The notes below the pieces were generated by a model. The model worked only from the letters and a program-made list of their open reading frames with translations. It searched no databases and was not told where the DNA came from. 64,000 nt of DNA. Origin: Diplonema papillatum (lineage: Eukaryota; Euglenozoa; Diplonemea; Diplonemida; Diplonemidae). This document shows, piece after piece, positions 53,587 to 63,614 of this stretch (the first letter of the stretch is position 1; every line of letters starts with the position of its first letter). The stretch spans positions 124,001 to 188,000 of the forward strand of contig JAPJBO010000245.1 of the NCBI GenBank assembly GCA_030068145.1. Direction: 5' to 3'. Made by a program: the position numbers and the translations under genes.

Positions 53587-53697
53587 AAAGGGGGGGTGGT
53601 CGAATAATAACACTAAAAAAAGTTCCGGGTAGCCGAACAGTAGCAGAATCGAATAGTGGTAGTGTTTTTAACTGTAATTATTCGACCCCCCTTTTTA
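53587..53697. mobile_element. MITE-like TIR element (GGGGGGTGGTCGAATAATAA ends)
   Basis: AAAGGGGGGGTGGTCGAATA at the left faces TAATTATTCGACCCCCCTTT at the right; AACACTAAAAA and TTTTTA...AGTGTT extend the pairing inward. About 110 bp long. The GGGGGGTCGAATA core is shared with the ends of the element at 60166-60696. No clear target duplication. Confidence 0.7.
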
Positions 53698-54470
53698 CCA
53701 ACACAGGTGAAAAATGAGTGCGCACAACACATTTCTGAAAAGGGTTCAGCCGGGGGGAGTCTGATCCCGGCCGGTTCTCCAAGAGTCTGAACATGTTCCA
53801 CCTCTCCCGGACGGCCGGCCGTGGACGACATTTGACCAGCTTCGACGCGTTGGCCACAAGCGCATGGTGAGATTCTTCTACCCGCCGAAGGGGGGCGTGG
53901 ATTGAACCGGTGGACGCAATCCTTCGCCCTTGTGCTGGTTCGCACTCTCTTTTCTTTTTTAGAGTTAAAGTTCGCTTGAAACTCCTTTTCATTTCCATTT
54001 TTTGTGTGGCTTTCTTTCTTTGCTCAGTCCCAGTTCAACTCCTCAGAGAAAACGTGGAAGCAACGCAGTCCAATCGCCGCAACACTGTGGGCGCACACCC
54101 GCGCACGCTTGGCTTTGCGATACCTACGACTATGAGTGGTGAAGGAGCTCCGAACCAGTGCAATGTCAAGATGGACCGACACCAGCCCTCCTACTTCTTG
54201 CGCGACCAGCCGGGTACCTTAGTCTCGGGTCATCCCGCGTCGCCAGTCCTGCTGTCAAGCTGAACTGACGCCCTTGTGGAAACTGATGATGAGCAAACAC
54301 TCCGACTTGGTCAGCGGGCGTTGTGCACTTTCTTCCCTCCTGGTGCGCAAGTGACGCAGGCACGCGAGAGTATCCTGCAGAACAGGTTGTTGTTTGCTTC
54401 GTTTTGTTCGTGCTTGCCGGTTGATCGGTTTCCCCCTTTACATTTTACTGCGCAATTTTCAGGTAAATGT
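53698..54470. other. Spacer with one GAGTTAAAGTTCGCTTGAA copy
   Basis: The repeat copy is at 53958-53985. No gene recognised. Confidence 0.45.
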
Positions 54471-54628
54471 ATTCTGATCAACCACCAAAAACTCTTTTTA
54501 GCCTGCAGGAATTCTGATCAACCACCAAAACTCTTTTTAGCCTGCAGGAATTCTGATCAACCACCAAAACTCTTTTTAGCCTGCACGATATTGAAGGGCA
54601 ACCCGCAAGATTGTTTGTACTAAAAAAT
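54471..54628 (+). repeat. 40-bp tandem repeat (ATTCTGATCAACCACCAAAA)x3 and downstream conserved tail
   Basis: Copies start at 54471, 54511 and 54550. The last continues into TTGAAGGGCAACCCGCAAGA. The single-copy version with the same tail is at 63064-63165. Upstream GGTTGATCGGTTTCCCCC also matches the 63.0-kb region and 23.5 kb. Confidence 0.85.
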
Positions 54629-55917
54629 CCTCGGGGGAAAAATCTTAGTTTCGTGTTCAGGCGCTACTTGCCTCTCATGTGTTTGGGGGGGGGGGGGACC
54701 GCCGGCGCTTCTTTCGACGGAGGAGAGGGAAGACACAACACGACCACAAATTAGTCCAAATTTGCCGGTGCTTGTGGGCTATCAGCACATTTCGTGCAAA
54801 GCAGGTGCATCGTGCCTCGACTTAAAAAAAGAGCCAAAAGTTTCACGAACGAAAAGAGAAACCAGATACAGATTGCCGTAGTGTAAATGAATCGAAGGGC
54901 GAAGGCAACCCCCCAGTGACCGGCAGATGCTTTTGTTTTTGAATGTGTTTCCGGCCTACAGTTTCGGTCGCCCATCCAAGAAGGTCGACACATTGATCAC
55001 TTGTTCCGCCAGCCCATTTGGACTCGTGTGGACCCGATTGGGGATCGACGCAGGGCCGAACAGTTCTTCAGAGTCGAGGAGGAAGTTCAATTGTGGTTCA
55101 CCTTTTTTCCGTCTATCTTTGTCAAGAGCTGCAACTCAACTATTCTCACTGCTCCAACTTCCTCCTTCCAGAGGGCTACCGTGCCCTTTCCTGTTGGCAC
55201 GCACGCGAGTACTTTGTGGGTACGCACTCTTCCATTCGCCTCTTCCACCTTCAAAACGCGCAGTCTTATGCGATCAGGCTTTCAACCTCAGGAACGACTG
55301 CTGTGCGGACAAAAAATAACACGTTGTCGGATGCGCTGCAAACATTGTTTGTGTGTCGTTTGTGTGTGTGCATGGTGTCCCTTGGTGCTCGCGCTACAGA
55401 GCCGACAGCCCGGCGACAATGCTTTAGAGTGAAAGTTCGCTTGAAGCTTCGGGGGGTGCGCCGTCGTCCACGTTTCCTTGCAGGCGGTCGGCGCTCTTCA
55501 GCAGGGTGCCTTCGTAGGTGACAGCGGTCTGCCTTCTTGGTACCGTATGACCGTATCTTGTCGTATCTTTTGTGAAGTTGCCTGCAGTTTGCGCAAGTAA
55601 GGTTTTGAAACGACCGCCCTGTGCTTGCCCAGGGTTTCCGACTCCCGCAATCGTGGGCACGAGATTTAGAACTATTCCCCGCGCGGTATTTGCATGCATT
55701 CACTCTACAAAACACTCGAGGGGCTGCCTTGTGCGTGGACTCGAGGGGAGAACCAATCCAACCTACAGAGTGGGTCTTGATCGCCTACGCCCACCGCTGC
55801 ACCGGGTTTCGTGCGGGCTACAGCACGTTCCTCCTTTGAGATTTTGCAACTGGCAGCCTCCTCAAGTATTTCCCTGCTTACACCGAACAACGAATCCGGA
55901 CCGGACTTTCTTTTTTC
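54629..55917. other. Spacer with repeat fragments, no gene recognised
   Basis: Contains a SINE-like start (54640-54690), an inverted fragment of the AGTTGCAGCTCTTGACAAAG family (55125-55145), a GAGTGAAAGTTCGCTTGAAG copy (55427-55452) and the CAACTGGCAGCCTCCTCAAG family (55838-55895). Confidence 0.5.
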
Positions 55918-56506
55918 TAGCGTTGTTTAGGCACCAGGGAAAGTCTGCTACACGGGAGCCAAGCTTCACGTGTTCGGCGGTACTGCAGAGCCACGGGCCT
56001 ACGGGTCAAGTGGCTACCGATTTCCCAAACTAAGGCATCAAGGCTTGGCGCACCTTGGGGCTTGGCGCTTGCGCTGAACACAAGCTCGTCGAGACGGTCA
56101 GCCGCAGGGCAGAGCGGACGGGGTTGTGGCACTGAGCTGCCTCCGACTCAAGCTTTGCAAGCCGTGGTTGGCCGTCACGTTCCTGGACCAGGAGCGGCCT
56201 TTTTCTTTTTCTTCTTCTTCTTCTAGCGTTGTTTGGTACCAGGGAAAGCCTGCACCACGGGAGCCAAGCTTCACGTGTTCGGCGGTACTGCAGAGCGACG
56301 GGCCTACGGGTCAAGTGGCTACCGATTTCCCATACTAAAGCAAGGCTTGGCGCACCTGGGGGCTTGGCGCTCGCGCTGAACACAAGCTCGTCGAGACGGC
56401 CACAGGGCAGAACGGACGGGGTCGTGGCACTGTGCTGCCTCCGACTCAAGCTTTGCAAGCTGTGGTTGACCGTCACGTTCCTGGACCAGGTGCGGCCTTG
56501 TTTGCT
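55918..56506. repeat. Tandem duplication of a ~285-bp unit
   Basis: 55918-56206 and 56224-56506 share long runs such as GAGCCAAGCTTCACGTGTTC, CGGGTCAAGTGGCTACCGAT and CTCCGACTCAAGCTTTGCAA. Differences are small indels. The reverse strand is open in one frame through parts of each copy, but no protein family is recognised. Confidence 0.85.
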
Positions 56507-57747
56507 TCTTCGAGCGTTATTTGTGGATTAGAAGGTCGGTGTTTTAAAGTCTCCGGGTTTCGTGAGAGAAATGCGGAGCAAACAGTGCAACTATTATGTA
56601 GCGTGAGCATTGTGTGCATGTGCAAGTGCGTGGGGATCGCTGACCCCCCCGGGCAAGGATATTTGACACATTTTGTTTTCGTATTGAAGAGCAGGGGAGA
56701 AGGACCGCGGGGGGCGCAGCTTACAAACGAAGAGAGCTGTGGTAGCGGGGTAATGGAAGGTAACACCACGGAGTTGCTTAACCAAGTTTCTAACCTAATC
56801 AAATCTGGCGTGCGTAGGCGGTGCACTACTTACTGATCTTACTGGTGAAGTGAATGAGTCCACTTTTGTGGGAAGAAAAAGTACGCCTTGTTTTGTGAAG
56901 GGATTCCTTCACAAAACGCAGTAGTTACTAGTATGAAAAAGTAATAATCGGTAGCAAGAATATTTGACCACTTGTAAGAATGACAGTCGTAATATGACGA
57001 ATGTCAGAACACTGTGTTTCCAATGGCTACTAGTAGTGCACCGTGTAACTCGCATCCCGACATCCCCCCCTTTTCCCGATTTCATTGTGGCGCACGGTTC
57101 TTGTTGCGTTTTGTTTTTTGCCCGGAGCCCGTGCACCGATGCCTCTCGATCTCACCTTTCAGATACGGATGTCGTCTGGCGTCGGGCAGTGCGCGTCACA
57201 ACCGTTGGGTGGTATTGCCGAGGGGGTTCACCGGACACTCGAGCTTCGTTACTTCACCGCCGTAGGTTCCCCTCCGGGAGGACACCTGATTGGCTGTAGT
57301 GCTTTTGACTGAATTCGTTTAATTATTTTTCCATTTTCCGATCACACGCACCAGGGGACACGCGGCACGCACGTCACGCACTCCTTTTAGACTTTGGGGG
57401 AGAGGCTTATGTATAAGATCGTTGAAATCAGGGCTTCATCTACCAGTGGCGAGGATCCTGGGCAAACTAGGTCAGCAGTGGGTTGCTTGTAATAGTATGC
57501 AATGCACGTGACCAGTCGCATCCCTGCCGCACCATCCTGGGCAAACTAGGTCAGCAGTGGGTTGCTTCGCCTCGACAACAACCCCAAAACGGTGAAGCAA
57601 GTCGCACCCACGTGGGCATGCCGCTTTAGATCTTAGCTCGCAGCGGTGCCAACCGAGAGCCGGCCGCTAGATGGACTTCAGGTTGGATGAGCTCGAACCC
57701 GCTGTTCTGGTCAAAAGCAGCGTACCGGTGGGTACAGGCTGCCGCCG
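56507..57747. other. Spacer downstream of the BTB/beta-helix gene
   Basis: A GTGGATTAGAAGGTCGG copy lies at 56514-56560. CCTGGGCAAACTAGGTCAGC is repeated at 57450 and 57536. No gene recognised. Confidence 0.5.
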
Positions 57748-59229
57748 TCACGCGGACGGCGCCATGTGCGGGGAGAGAAACGCCGGGGCCAGCAGCGCCT
57801 GCGGCTGCACGACGGCGGCGGCCAGCTCGTCCTGCACAGCGCGCCGGATGCCGGTCCCCTGGATGTCCTCCGTCACGTTGTCGCGGACCACGTTGCCCTC
57901 CAACTTCTGCACCGAGTTCTCAAACGAGCGCATGCCGTACTGGTTCTGCGTGATCACGTTCCGCCGCACCCACGTGTGTGTGGTGCCGTAGAACGCCAGC
58001 CCGCTCCTCCCGCACTCTTCGATCAAGTTCCCTTCGATGGTCCCGAGGGACGAGTCCTGGATGTCAACCCCACCCAGCCCGGCTCTCGTGATCGTGTTCC
58101 CCGTTAGGTCGAACCGAGAGTGATGCCGCGTGAACAATCCGCAGGCCTCGAGGTTCCGGAAGGCGTTGCCCCGTATCGTGGCGGTCGCCTTGTCTCTCAA
58201 GAACACGCCCGACCCTTTGACATCGCACACGTTCGACTCGACCAAATGCAGAGACGCCTCGTCGACGACGTTGACCGCATTCGCGGACAGCTTCGTCGAC
58301 AGGTTGCACCGGTCGATGAGAACCGAAGACCCCCCCTTCAACTCCACCACGCACACCCCGAACGGGCTCGACTCGGTGAGGGTCAGGTTCCGCAAGACGC
58401 CGCCCCCATTTCCGGAGTAAACGAGCGTCGGGTGCTCCTCGCCGGTCGACAGCACGATTTCAGCCCGCGGGCCTTCGCCGCAGATTTCGATCCGCTTGGT
58501 CGTGAAGATGCACTCCCGGTACTCCCCTGGCAGCACCACGATCCGGTCCCCGGACATGGCCGCCGCGATGGCAGCGCTGACGGTGCTGTACGCCGCGTCC
58601 CTGTCCTTCGACACGACCAGCGACGTGCTGTTGAACGCGATCCGGCGGAGCCCGCGCAGCCCGTAGAAATCCGCCTCGCGCACGATGCCGGCGGCGCTCT
58701 GCTTCGTGATGCCCTGCAGCCCGAAGCCGGCCTCCGGCTTGTTCCGGCAGTGCAGCAGGTATTCAAGCACGATCCCGAAGAGGACCGGGTCACGGTCGAG
58801 CACCAGCGTCGTCTCCTTCCGCAGGGCCAACTCGTCGGCGAGAAGCGTCAGGAGGCTGCCTGGCACCGCCTTCAGCACGCTGCTCTGTGTGTCGAAGGCC
58901 CGCCCGCCGACGACGAGCTTGAACCACCGGTCGTTGCCGGCAGCAGCTGCTGCTGCTGCTGCTGCTGCTGCTGCGGGGGCGGCCGCGGCGCCCGGGCAGG
59001 CAGGGTCGGCGCCTTCCAGCCAGCGCCGGCGCTTGCGCAGGTTCTCGCGCTCGGCGAGCAGCGACGCGGCGGCGGCGTCCTTCGCCCGGCGGGCGCCGGC
59101 CAGCCGGTCCTCGATCACCCGCGCCAGCTCGTCGAACACTCGGCGGGCGTCGCCCAGCAGCTGCTCCGCCGATTCGCCGCACTCTTCTTCGCGGCGCTGC
59201 CGTTTCCTCTGCCTGGGGCTGCTCGCCAT
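57748..59229 (-). CDS. BTB (KCTD/T1-type) and right-handed beta-helix fusion protein
   Basis: ATG at 59229 gives 493 residues; the frame is open a little further up without an ATG. A basic N-terminus (SPRQRKRQRREEE) and a helical segment lead to a poly-Ala run encoded by a GCT/GCA-type triplet repeat. Residues ~135-235 are a T1/BTB domain: WFKLVVGGRAFDTQSSVLK, LVLDRDPVLFGIVLEYLLH, IVREADFYGLRGL, as in KCTD proteins. Residues ~250-470 are a parallel beta-helix with repeated VVLPGEYRE, NAFRNLEACG, NTITRAGLGGV, NLIEECGRSGL and NVITQNQYGM rungs. KCTD BTB domains recruit cullin-3 ligases, and beta-helix folds occur in the F-box protein FBXO11. By inference this is a ubiquitin-ligase adaptor. Confidence 0.8.
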   Translation of the reverse strand: MASSPRQRKRQRREEECGESAEQLLGDARRVFDELARVIEDRLAGARRAKDAAAASLLAERENLRKRRRWLEGADPACPGAAAAPAAAAAAAAAAAAGNDRWFKLVVGGRAFDTQSSVLKAVPGSLLTLLADELALRKETTLVLDRDPVLFGIVLEYLLHCRNKPEAGFGLQGITKQSAAGIVREADFYGLRGLRRIAFNSTSLVVSKDRDAAYSTVSAAIAAAMSGDRIVVLPGEYRECIFTTKRIEICGEGPRAEIVLSTGEEHPTLVYSGNGGGVLRNLTLTESSPFGVCVVELKGGSSVLIDRCNLSTKLSANAVNVVDEASLHLVESNVCDVKGSGVFLRDKATATIRGNAFRNLEACGLFTRHHSRFDLTGNTITRAGLGGVDIQDSSLGTIEGNLIEECGRSGLAFYGTTHTWVRRNVITQNQYGMRSFENSVQKLEGNVVRDNVTEDIQGTGIRRAVQDELAAAVVQPQALLAPAFLSPHMAPSA

Positions 59230-59563
59230 CGTTCGTACCTTGCCCCACCCCACGCCCCGGTTGTGTTTTCTGCGGTCTTCATGTCAGTTTCTTGCCGTTG
59301 TGCCTGGCTCTTTCGCACCTCTTTTTGCTTCACAGTCGGGCATTACGAAGCCAGTTTTCTCGGGCGGAACAGAGACCAAGCTTTCATACGGTTGACGAGC
59401 GAATCTGAATTTGCATATTTTGGTCTCACAGTTTCTTGTGTTGTGGTGTCGGTTTTGTTCCTCTGGTGGGGTTGGCTTCGGATGATAGGTCTCACGTCGC
59501 AGTGGGTAGTCGAAGGCCTGGCACACACACACACACATTAATGCAACAAACTTACGATTTACC
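59230..59563. other. 5' flank of the BTB/beta-helix gene
   Basis: Most of this sequence (through AATTTGCATATTTTGGTCTC) is repeated at 59681-59880, so the duplication includes the probable promoter. A short (CA)n run is at 59521-59537. Confidence 0.7.
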
Positions 59564-59680
59564 TCATCCAAACACAGCGCGAATGTCGGATGATGCGAGC
59601 TTGAACCACCGGTCGCCCGCGGCTCTGCCGCACTCTTCTTCGCGGCGCTGCCGTTTCCTCTGCCTGGGGCTGCTCGCCAT
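59564..59680 (-). pseudogene. Truncated 5' copy of the BTB/beta-helix gene
   Basis: From ATG at 59680 the first 18 residues equal those of the intact gene (MASSPRQRKRQRREEECG). The frame then jumps to DRWFKLAS, which in the intact gene lies about 110 residues later, and stops after 38 residues. Thus the poly-Ala and helical region is deleted and everything after the first BTB strand is lost. The duplicated 5' flank is retained on the upstream side, so the fragment might still be transcribed. Confidence 0.85.
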
Positions 59681-60165
59681 CGTTCGTACCTTGCCCCACC
59701 CCACGCCCCGGTTGTGTTTTCTGCGGTTCATGTCTGTTTCTTGCCGTTGTGTCTGGCTCTTTCGCACCTCTTTTTGCTTCTCAGTCGGGCTACGAAGCCA
59801 GTTTTCTCGGTCGGAATAGAGACCAAGCTTTCATACGGTTGACGAGCGAATCTGAATTTGCATATTTTGGTCTCGCAATTTCTGGTGGTGTCGGTTTTGC
59901 TTCTCCGGTGGCAACCTGTCGCACTTGTGACAAACAGACTGAGAACCTGTACCATACGGGGGGCAGACCCCTTTGAAAGATTCTGGTGCACCCCTGGAGA
60001 AAAGCTTCTCGGTCTCAGAAAGTTGGTCGAGAAACCGAGGCAGAAACGAAGCTAGTAGTAACCTGCACAAAAAAAAAAAAGCCCCAAAGCAGGTTATGGA
60101 ATTCCTCACCAAAAGTGAGGTTAGCGGGAGCACTGCGAACAGCCAGCAAAACAAATTTAATTCCC
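59681..60165. other. Duplicated 5' flank and spacer
   Basis: 59681-59905 repeats the upstream region of the BTB/beta-helix gene. From about 59930 the sequence is unrelated; an 11-A run is at 60069. Confidence 0.65.
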
Positions 60166-60696
60166 TTACTGGGGGGGGTCGAATACAAGAGGTACCTCTT
60201 CTATTCGGCGTGCCGATCCTGCAATTTTCCCGAAACAGAAATGGAAAAAAGTACCGCAAACCCGGAAACCGCGGGAACTCCCTTCTTCTTGAAAGACGCA
60301 CGTAATTTGTGGTCCCCTTCACGGTCTCTTCATCGGAGCTGAACGCGAGCACAAATTCGCCGGAAAAGGTCTGCTACACGGGCCTGCAAAGAAATGTCAC
60401 CAACCAGTGGGTCGATTCCCGTCCTTTCCATTGAAAACCTGTGGCCCAGTGTGGGTTCCACGCCCGGTGCCCCGCATCTGGTAAAGACCCACGAACCACG
60501 CACATAATTCTTGGTCTCCGGGTCTATTTTTCGCGGTTCTCTTCATCGGAGCTCATCGCGATCAGAAAACCGTCGAAAAAGGTCTGTTATGCGGACCAGG
60601 AAAAAATCCAACTTTTTTCCAGATTTCCAAAATGCCTCTTGTATTCAAGGTACCTCTTCTATTCAAGGTACCTCCTGTATTCGACCCCCCCAGTAA
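60166..60696. mobile_element. TIR element (TTACTGGGGGGGTCGAATAC ends) carrying ~210-bp units
   Basis: Left TTACTGGGGGGGGTCGAATA then CAAGAGGTACCTCTTCTATT; right end is the inverse, GTATTCGACCCCCCCAGTAA, preceded by iterated GGTACCTCTTCTATTCAA. Flanks TAATTCCC and TAATTCAA suggest an imperfect 8-bp target duplication. The interior is two copies of the ~210-bp unit of the 35-42 kb array (GGTCTGCTACACGGGCC, GTGGGTTCCACGCCCGGTGC), so this element has mobilised that unit. No transposase. Confidence 0.75.
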
Positions 60697-62205
60697 TAAT
60701 TCAAGCGGTCCTGAAAAGAGCGCCACCCTCCTTCCGCTACCCGCGCAGGCCAAAGACCTGGCAGTCAGCATGGCAGCCGGGGCGAAGCGATGTTATGGTG
60801 CAGTTGTGACGACCATCGGAAGGACAGACGCTGCGCGTTTGAGAAGGCTGTTCACTGCGGCGGTATGGACAGGCGGCCCCCGCCGTGCCCAAGAAGCTGT
60901 ACTGCACATCCTTCACCACGGACACAGGCTAGATTCAATCGGAGTTCCCCAATACCGTGGGCGGAGCAGAGCCAGAAAATGGGATCATGTCCGGAGGCTG
61001 GCGCCAGTGGCGTGGTAGCGAGATGCTGCGCTCGCGCAGGTGCGTGGACCGTTCGCTTTCTTCAAGGACGCACTGGTGGACATAGGTTGGCGGTGGACGG
61101 CGCCAACGACGGTCACGTACGAGAACGATGCCGGAGAGACGGTGACCCACGATGCAGCGTCAATGGGCAATACAAAGCTTCTGCAGCATGTCGTTCGCCA
61201 AGCGCTGCGTCTGCAGGAGATGAAGAAGCTAGCGACAAGAAGGCACGGAGCCCAACGGCATCGACACGCGGGCCACAAGGCACCTTCTCGAGACGCAGGA
61301 AACGCCACTGACCGCTTATCAAGCAGGAATGCTGAGAACAGTCATTGCGGGGGGCAACACCGGCCACAGGGCGAGCCGGTCTCGAGGCCCCGGGCATGTA
61401 TTGCGGCTCGCTGGAACGAGAAACAGTCGAACACCTTTTCTGGAGGTGCACGGCGTGGGCGCAAACGAGGTCGGAGTACGCTGACCTGGAGAACGTCCAA
61501 GGAACTTGGCCGCCGTGTCTACGTCTTATTGGAGTAGTCCCCCAAACGCAACACACATACCCGCTGCCCATCGACGAGCACCAGCGTCTCCGTGTAGTGG
61601 CGAGACTGCAGAGGTTCTTCGTGGCGGTACTGGCCAGACAGGAAGCGGATGGTTTGGCGGATCGCTCCACGCGACCCCACCGGACGGTAGAGTATCGGAC
61701 ATCCACACACAGCAACCACCTCGAAATGGAAGCATAGCCCGGGCTTCTGGACAGCTTGCACGGGCTGGCTGAAAGCGCTCAAGTGGGCGTCGCCGGGGCA
61801 GGAAACGGGTACCAGCTACATGGAGCTAGCGGTAGCCTTTGAGTTGGAAACGGGGTGCAAGCTGCCCCGGTGAAGAATCGGTTCTACGCCCCGCCACCCG
61901 AAGTCCCAAGGAACAAGCCAACAACAGCACGGGACACGCTGCCGGACGAAGAAGCCGAAGACGGAATCGCAGTGTACGTCGACGAAGGTGCGCGTGGAAA
62001 CGGCACCGCTTTTGCAGTAGCGGGAGCAGGGGCCGCCAGGAGCCCTACGGTGCGTTCGTTCCGACGTCCCGTCACATCAGCTGCCGAAAAGGAGGAATGG
62101 CCGCCAATCATACTGAAGGAGAAGTGGAAGACTGGAAAAAGAAAAGAAATAAGAGAGTATAGTCGAGTCGCAGCTCTTGAAGTAAAAAAAAAAAAAAAAG
62201 AAACA
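60697..62205 (+). pseudogene. Decayed LINE ORF2: RT thumb to RNase H, multiple frame breaks
   Basis: Successive frames look like one LINE protein. 60711-61016 (AGAKRCYGAVVTTIGRTDAA...VLHILHHGHRLD) resembles the region after the RT palm. 61010-61300 has FFKDALVDIGWRWTAPTTVT. 61345-61737 has YCGSLERETVEHLFWRCTAW, the C..(C)...H...C motif. 61955-62060 has IAVYVDEGARGNGTAFAVAG, the first strand of RNase H with its acidic residue. At least two frameshifts and an internal stop separate them. The RNase H is cut short, and the copy ends near CGCAGCTCTTGAAGTAAAAA with a 17-A tail (62183-62199). It begins right after the TIR element. Confidence 0.7.
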
Positions 62206-63063
62206 AAATCCCTGCCTTTGAAGTGTGCACCCGAGACGATTCTTTTCGGAAATTCGGCCGTCGTTCTCATTCGGAGGATAGTACACACCCACCCCCTCCG
62301 AGAGTGCACGAAAAAAAACAAGGAATGCAGCGAGAACAAGCCGTGCCGTCGTATTTCTTCGTGAGAAACCAGTGAGAAACCACCCCGTCCACCCTGTGCT
62401 AGCAACAACGAAGCTAGCATCCTCGGCATCTGATAGCTGCGTCGTATCAGCTGTGTGAGTACATCACCACGCGGTGCCTCCGTAGCGGCAGCACGGTGCA
62501 GTGGCATATACTCCAGGCTGTGGGTGTACGTAGCTGGCATGGCTCGCATGTTTGTAGGGCTTCCACCTGGAGCCTGGTCGGCGTTTCTGCTTCTGGTTGG
62601 CTCGTCCAGCGTTCGCCGACGTGGTTAGTTTTGGTGCACTCCGCAAGGAAGCTTACCGCTTCTATGCAAAGTGCCCGACAACCGCACGCAGTGCGACCCC
62701 TTGCCCTCGCCCGAAAAACAAGCGCCAGGTGGCCTCTTCGCGGATCGTCCCGGTGGTAGGTAGTGTGGTACTCATTCGCTTGCAAACGACTCCCCACTAA
62801 CGCAACGCCGGTGCTGTATTATTCGGTCTATCACGGCTCACAAGAGTGAGCTGAGAGGGCGTTACGGTCACCGGTTCTTCGTTGCGGGGGGAAACGAACG
62901 AACGCGGACAACCGCATCGTTCACCAGGGAACAATAAAATGAAGAAACACGACCGGAAAAAAAACGTAGAAGAAAAAAAAAAGAGGAAAAAGACAGGCAC
63001 TTCGTTTTTTGTTTGTGCGTGCTGGTTGATCGTTTTCCCACTTGTATTTACCCTGTGTGTATT
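62206..63063. other. Spacer, no gene recognised
   Basis: Includes a GGTGCTGTATTATTCGGTCT fragment (62805-62850) related to 8.6 kb and a GGTTGATCGTTTTCCCAC copy (63022-63060). Confidence 0.5.
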
Positions 63064-63165
63064 CAGGTGAGGAATTCTGATCAACCACCAAAACACGCTG
63101 CCTACGTCTTTTTAGCCTGCACAATACATTGAAGGGCAACCCGCAAGATTGGTAGTACTAAAAAA
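63064..63165 (+). repeat. ATTCTGATCAACCACCAAAA family, single copy
   Basis: Matches the end of the 54471-54628 array, including TTGAAGGGCAACCCGCAAGA and GTACTAAAAAA. Confidence 0.8.
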
Positions 63166-63224
63166 AAAGAAGAAGAAAAAAAAAACCGTGGTTGTTGCTG
63201 TTGCGACCAAAAACTGTCGTCGCG

Positions 63225-63614
63225 AAGAATAGTTGAGTTGCAGCTCTTGACAAAGATAGATGGAAAAAAGAAGGTGCTTTTATTTTTCGCTTTTTCTCAC
63301 GAACGGGGGGGTCGGTCCTGCTTTTGGCTTTGTAGGTTCTCCCGACTCCCCTATTTCGTGGTCAGCACAAACTCAAGAGGTCTAGTCAACTATTCCCTGC
63401 AGTAATGGCATACTTTCAAAAAGAATAGTTGAGTTGCAGCTCTTGACAAAGATAGATGGAAAAAAGAAGGTGCTTTTATTCTTCGCTTTTTCTCACGAAC
63501 GGGGGGGTCGGTCCTGCTTTTGGCTTTGTAGGTTCTCCCGACTCCCCTATTCGTGGTCAGCACAAACTCAAGAGGTCTAGTCAACTATTCCCTGCAGTAT
63601 TGGCATACTTTCAA
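63225..63614 (+). repeat. 196-bp tandem repeat, two copies
   Basis: 63225-63420 and 63421-63614 are almost identical, from AAGAATAGTTGAGTTGCAGC to GGCATACTTTCAAA. A related copy is at 24689-24834. The start GAGTTGCAGCTCTTGA also closes the LINE copy at 62157-62180, suggesting that this is a LINE-derived 3' sequence. A 16-A run follows the second copy. Confidence 0.9.
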
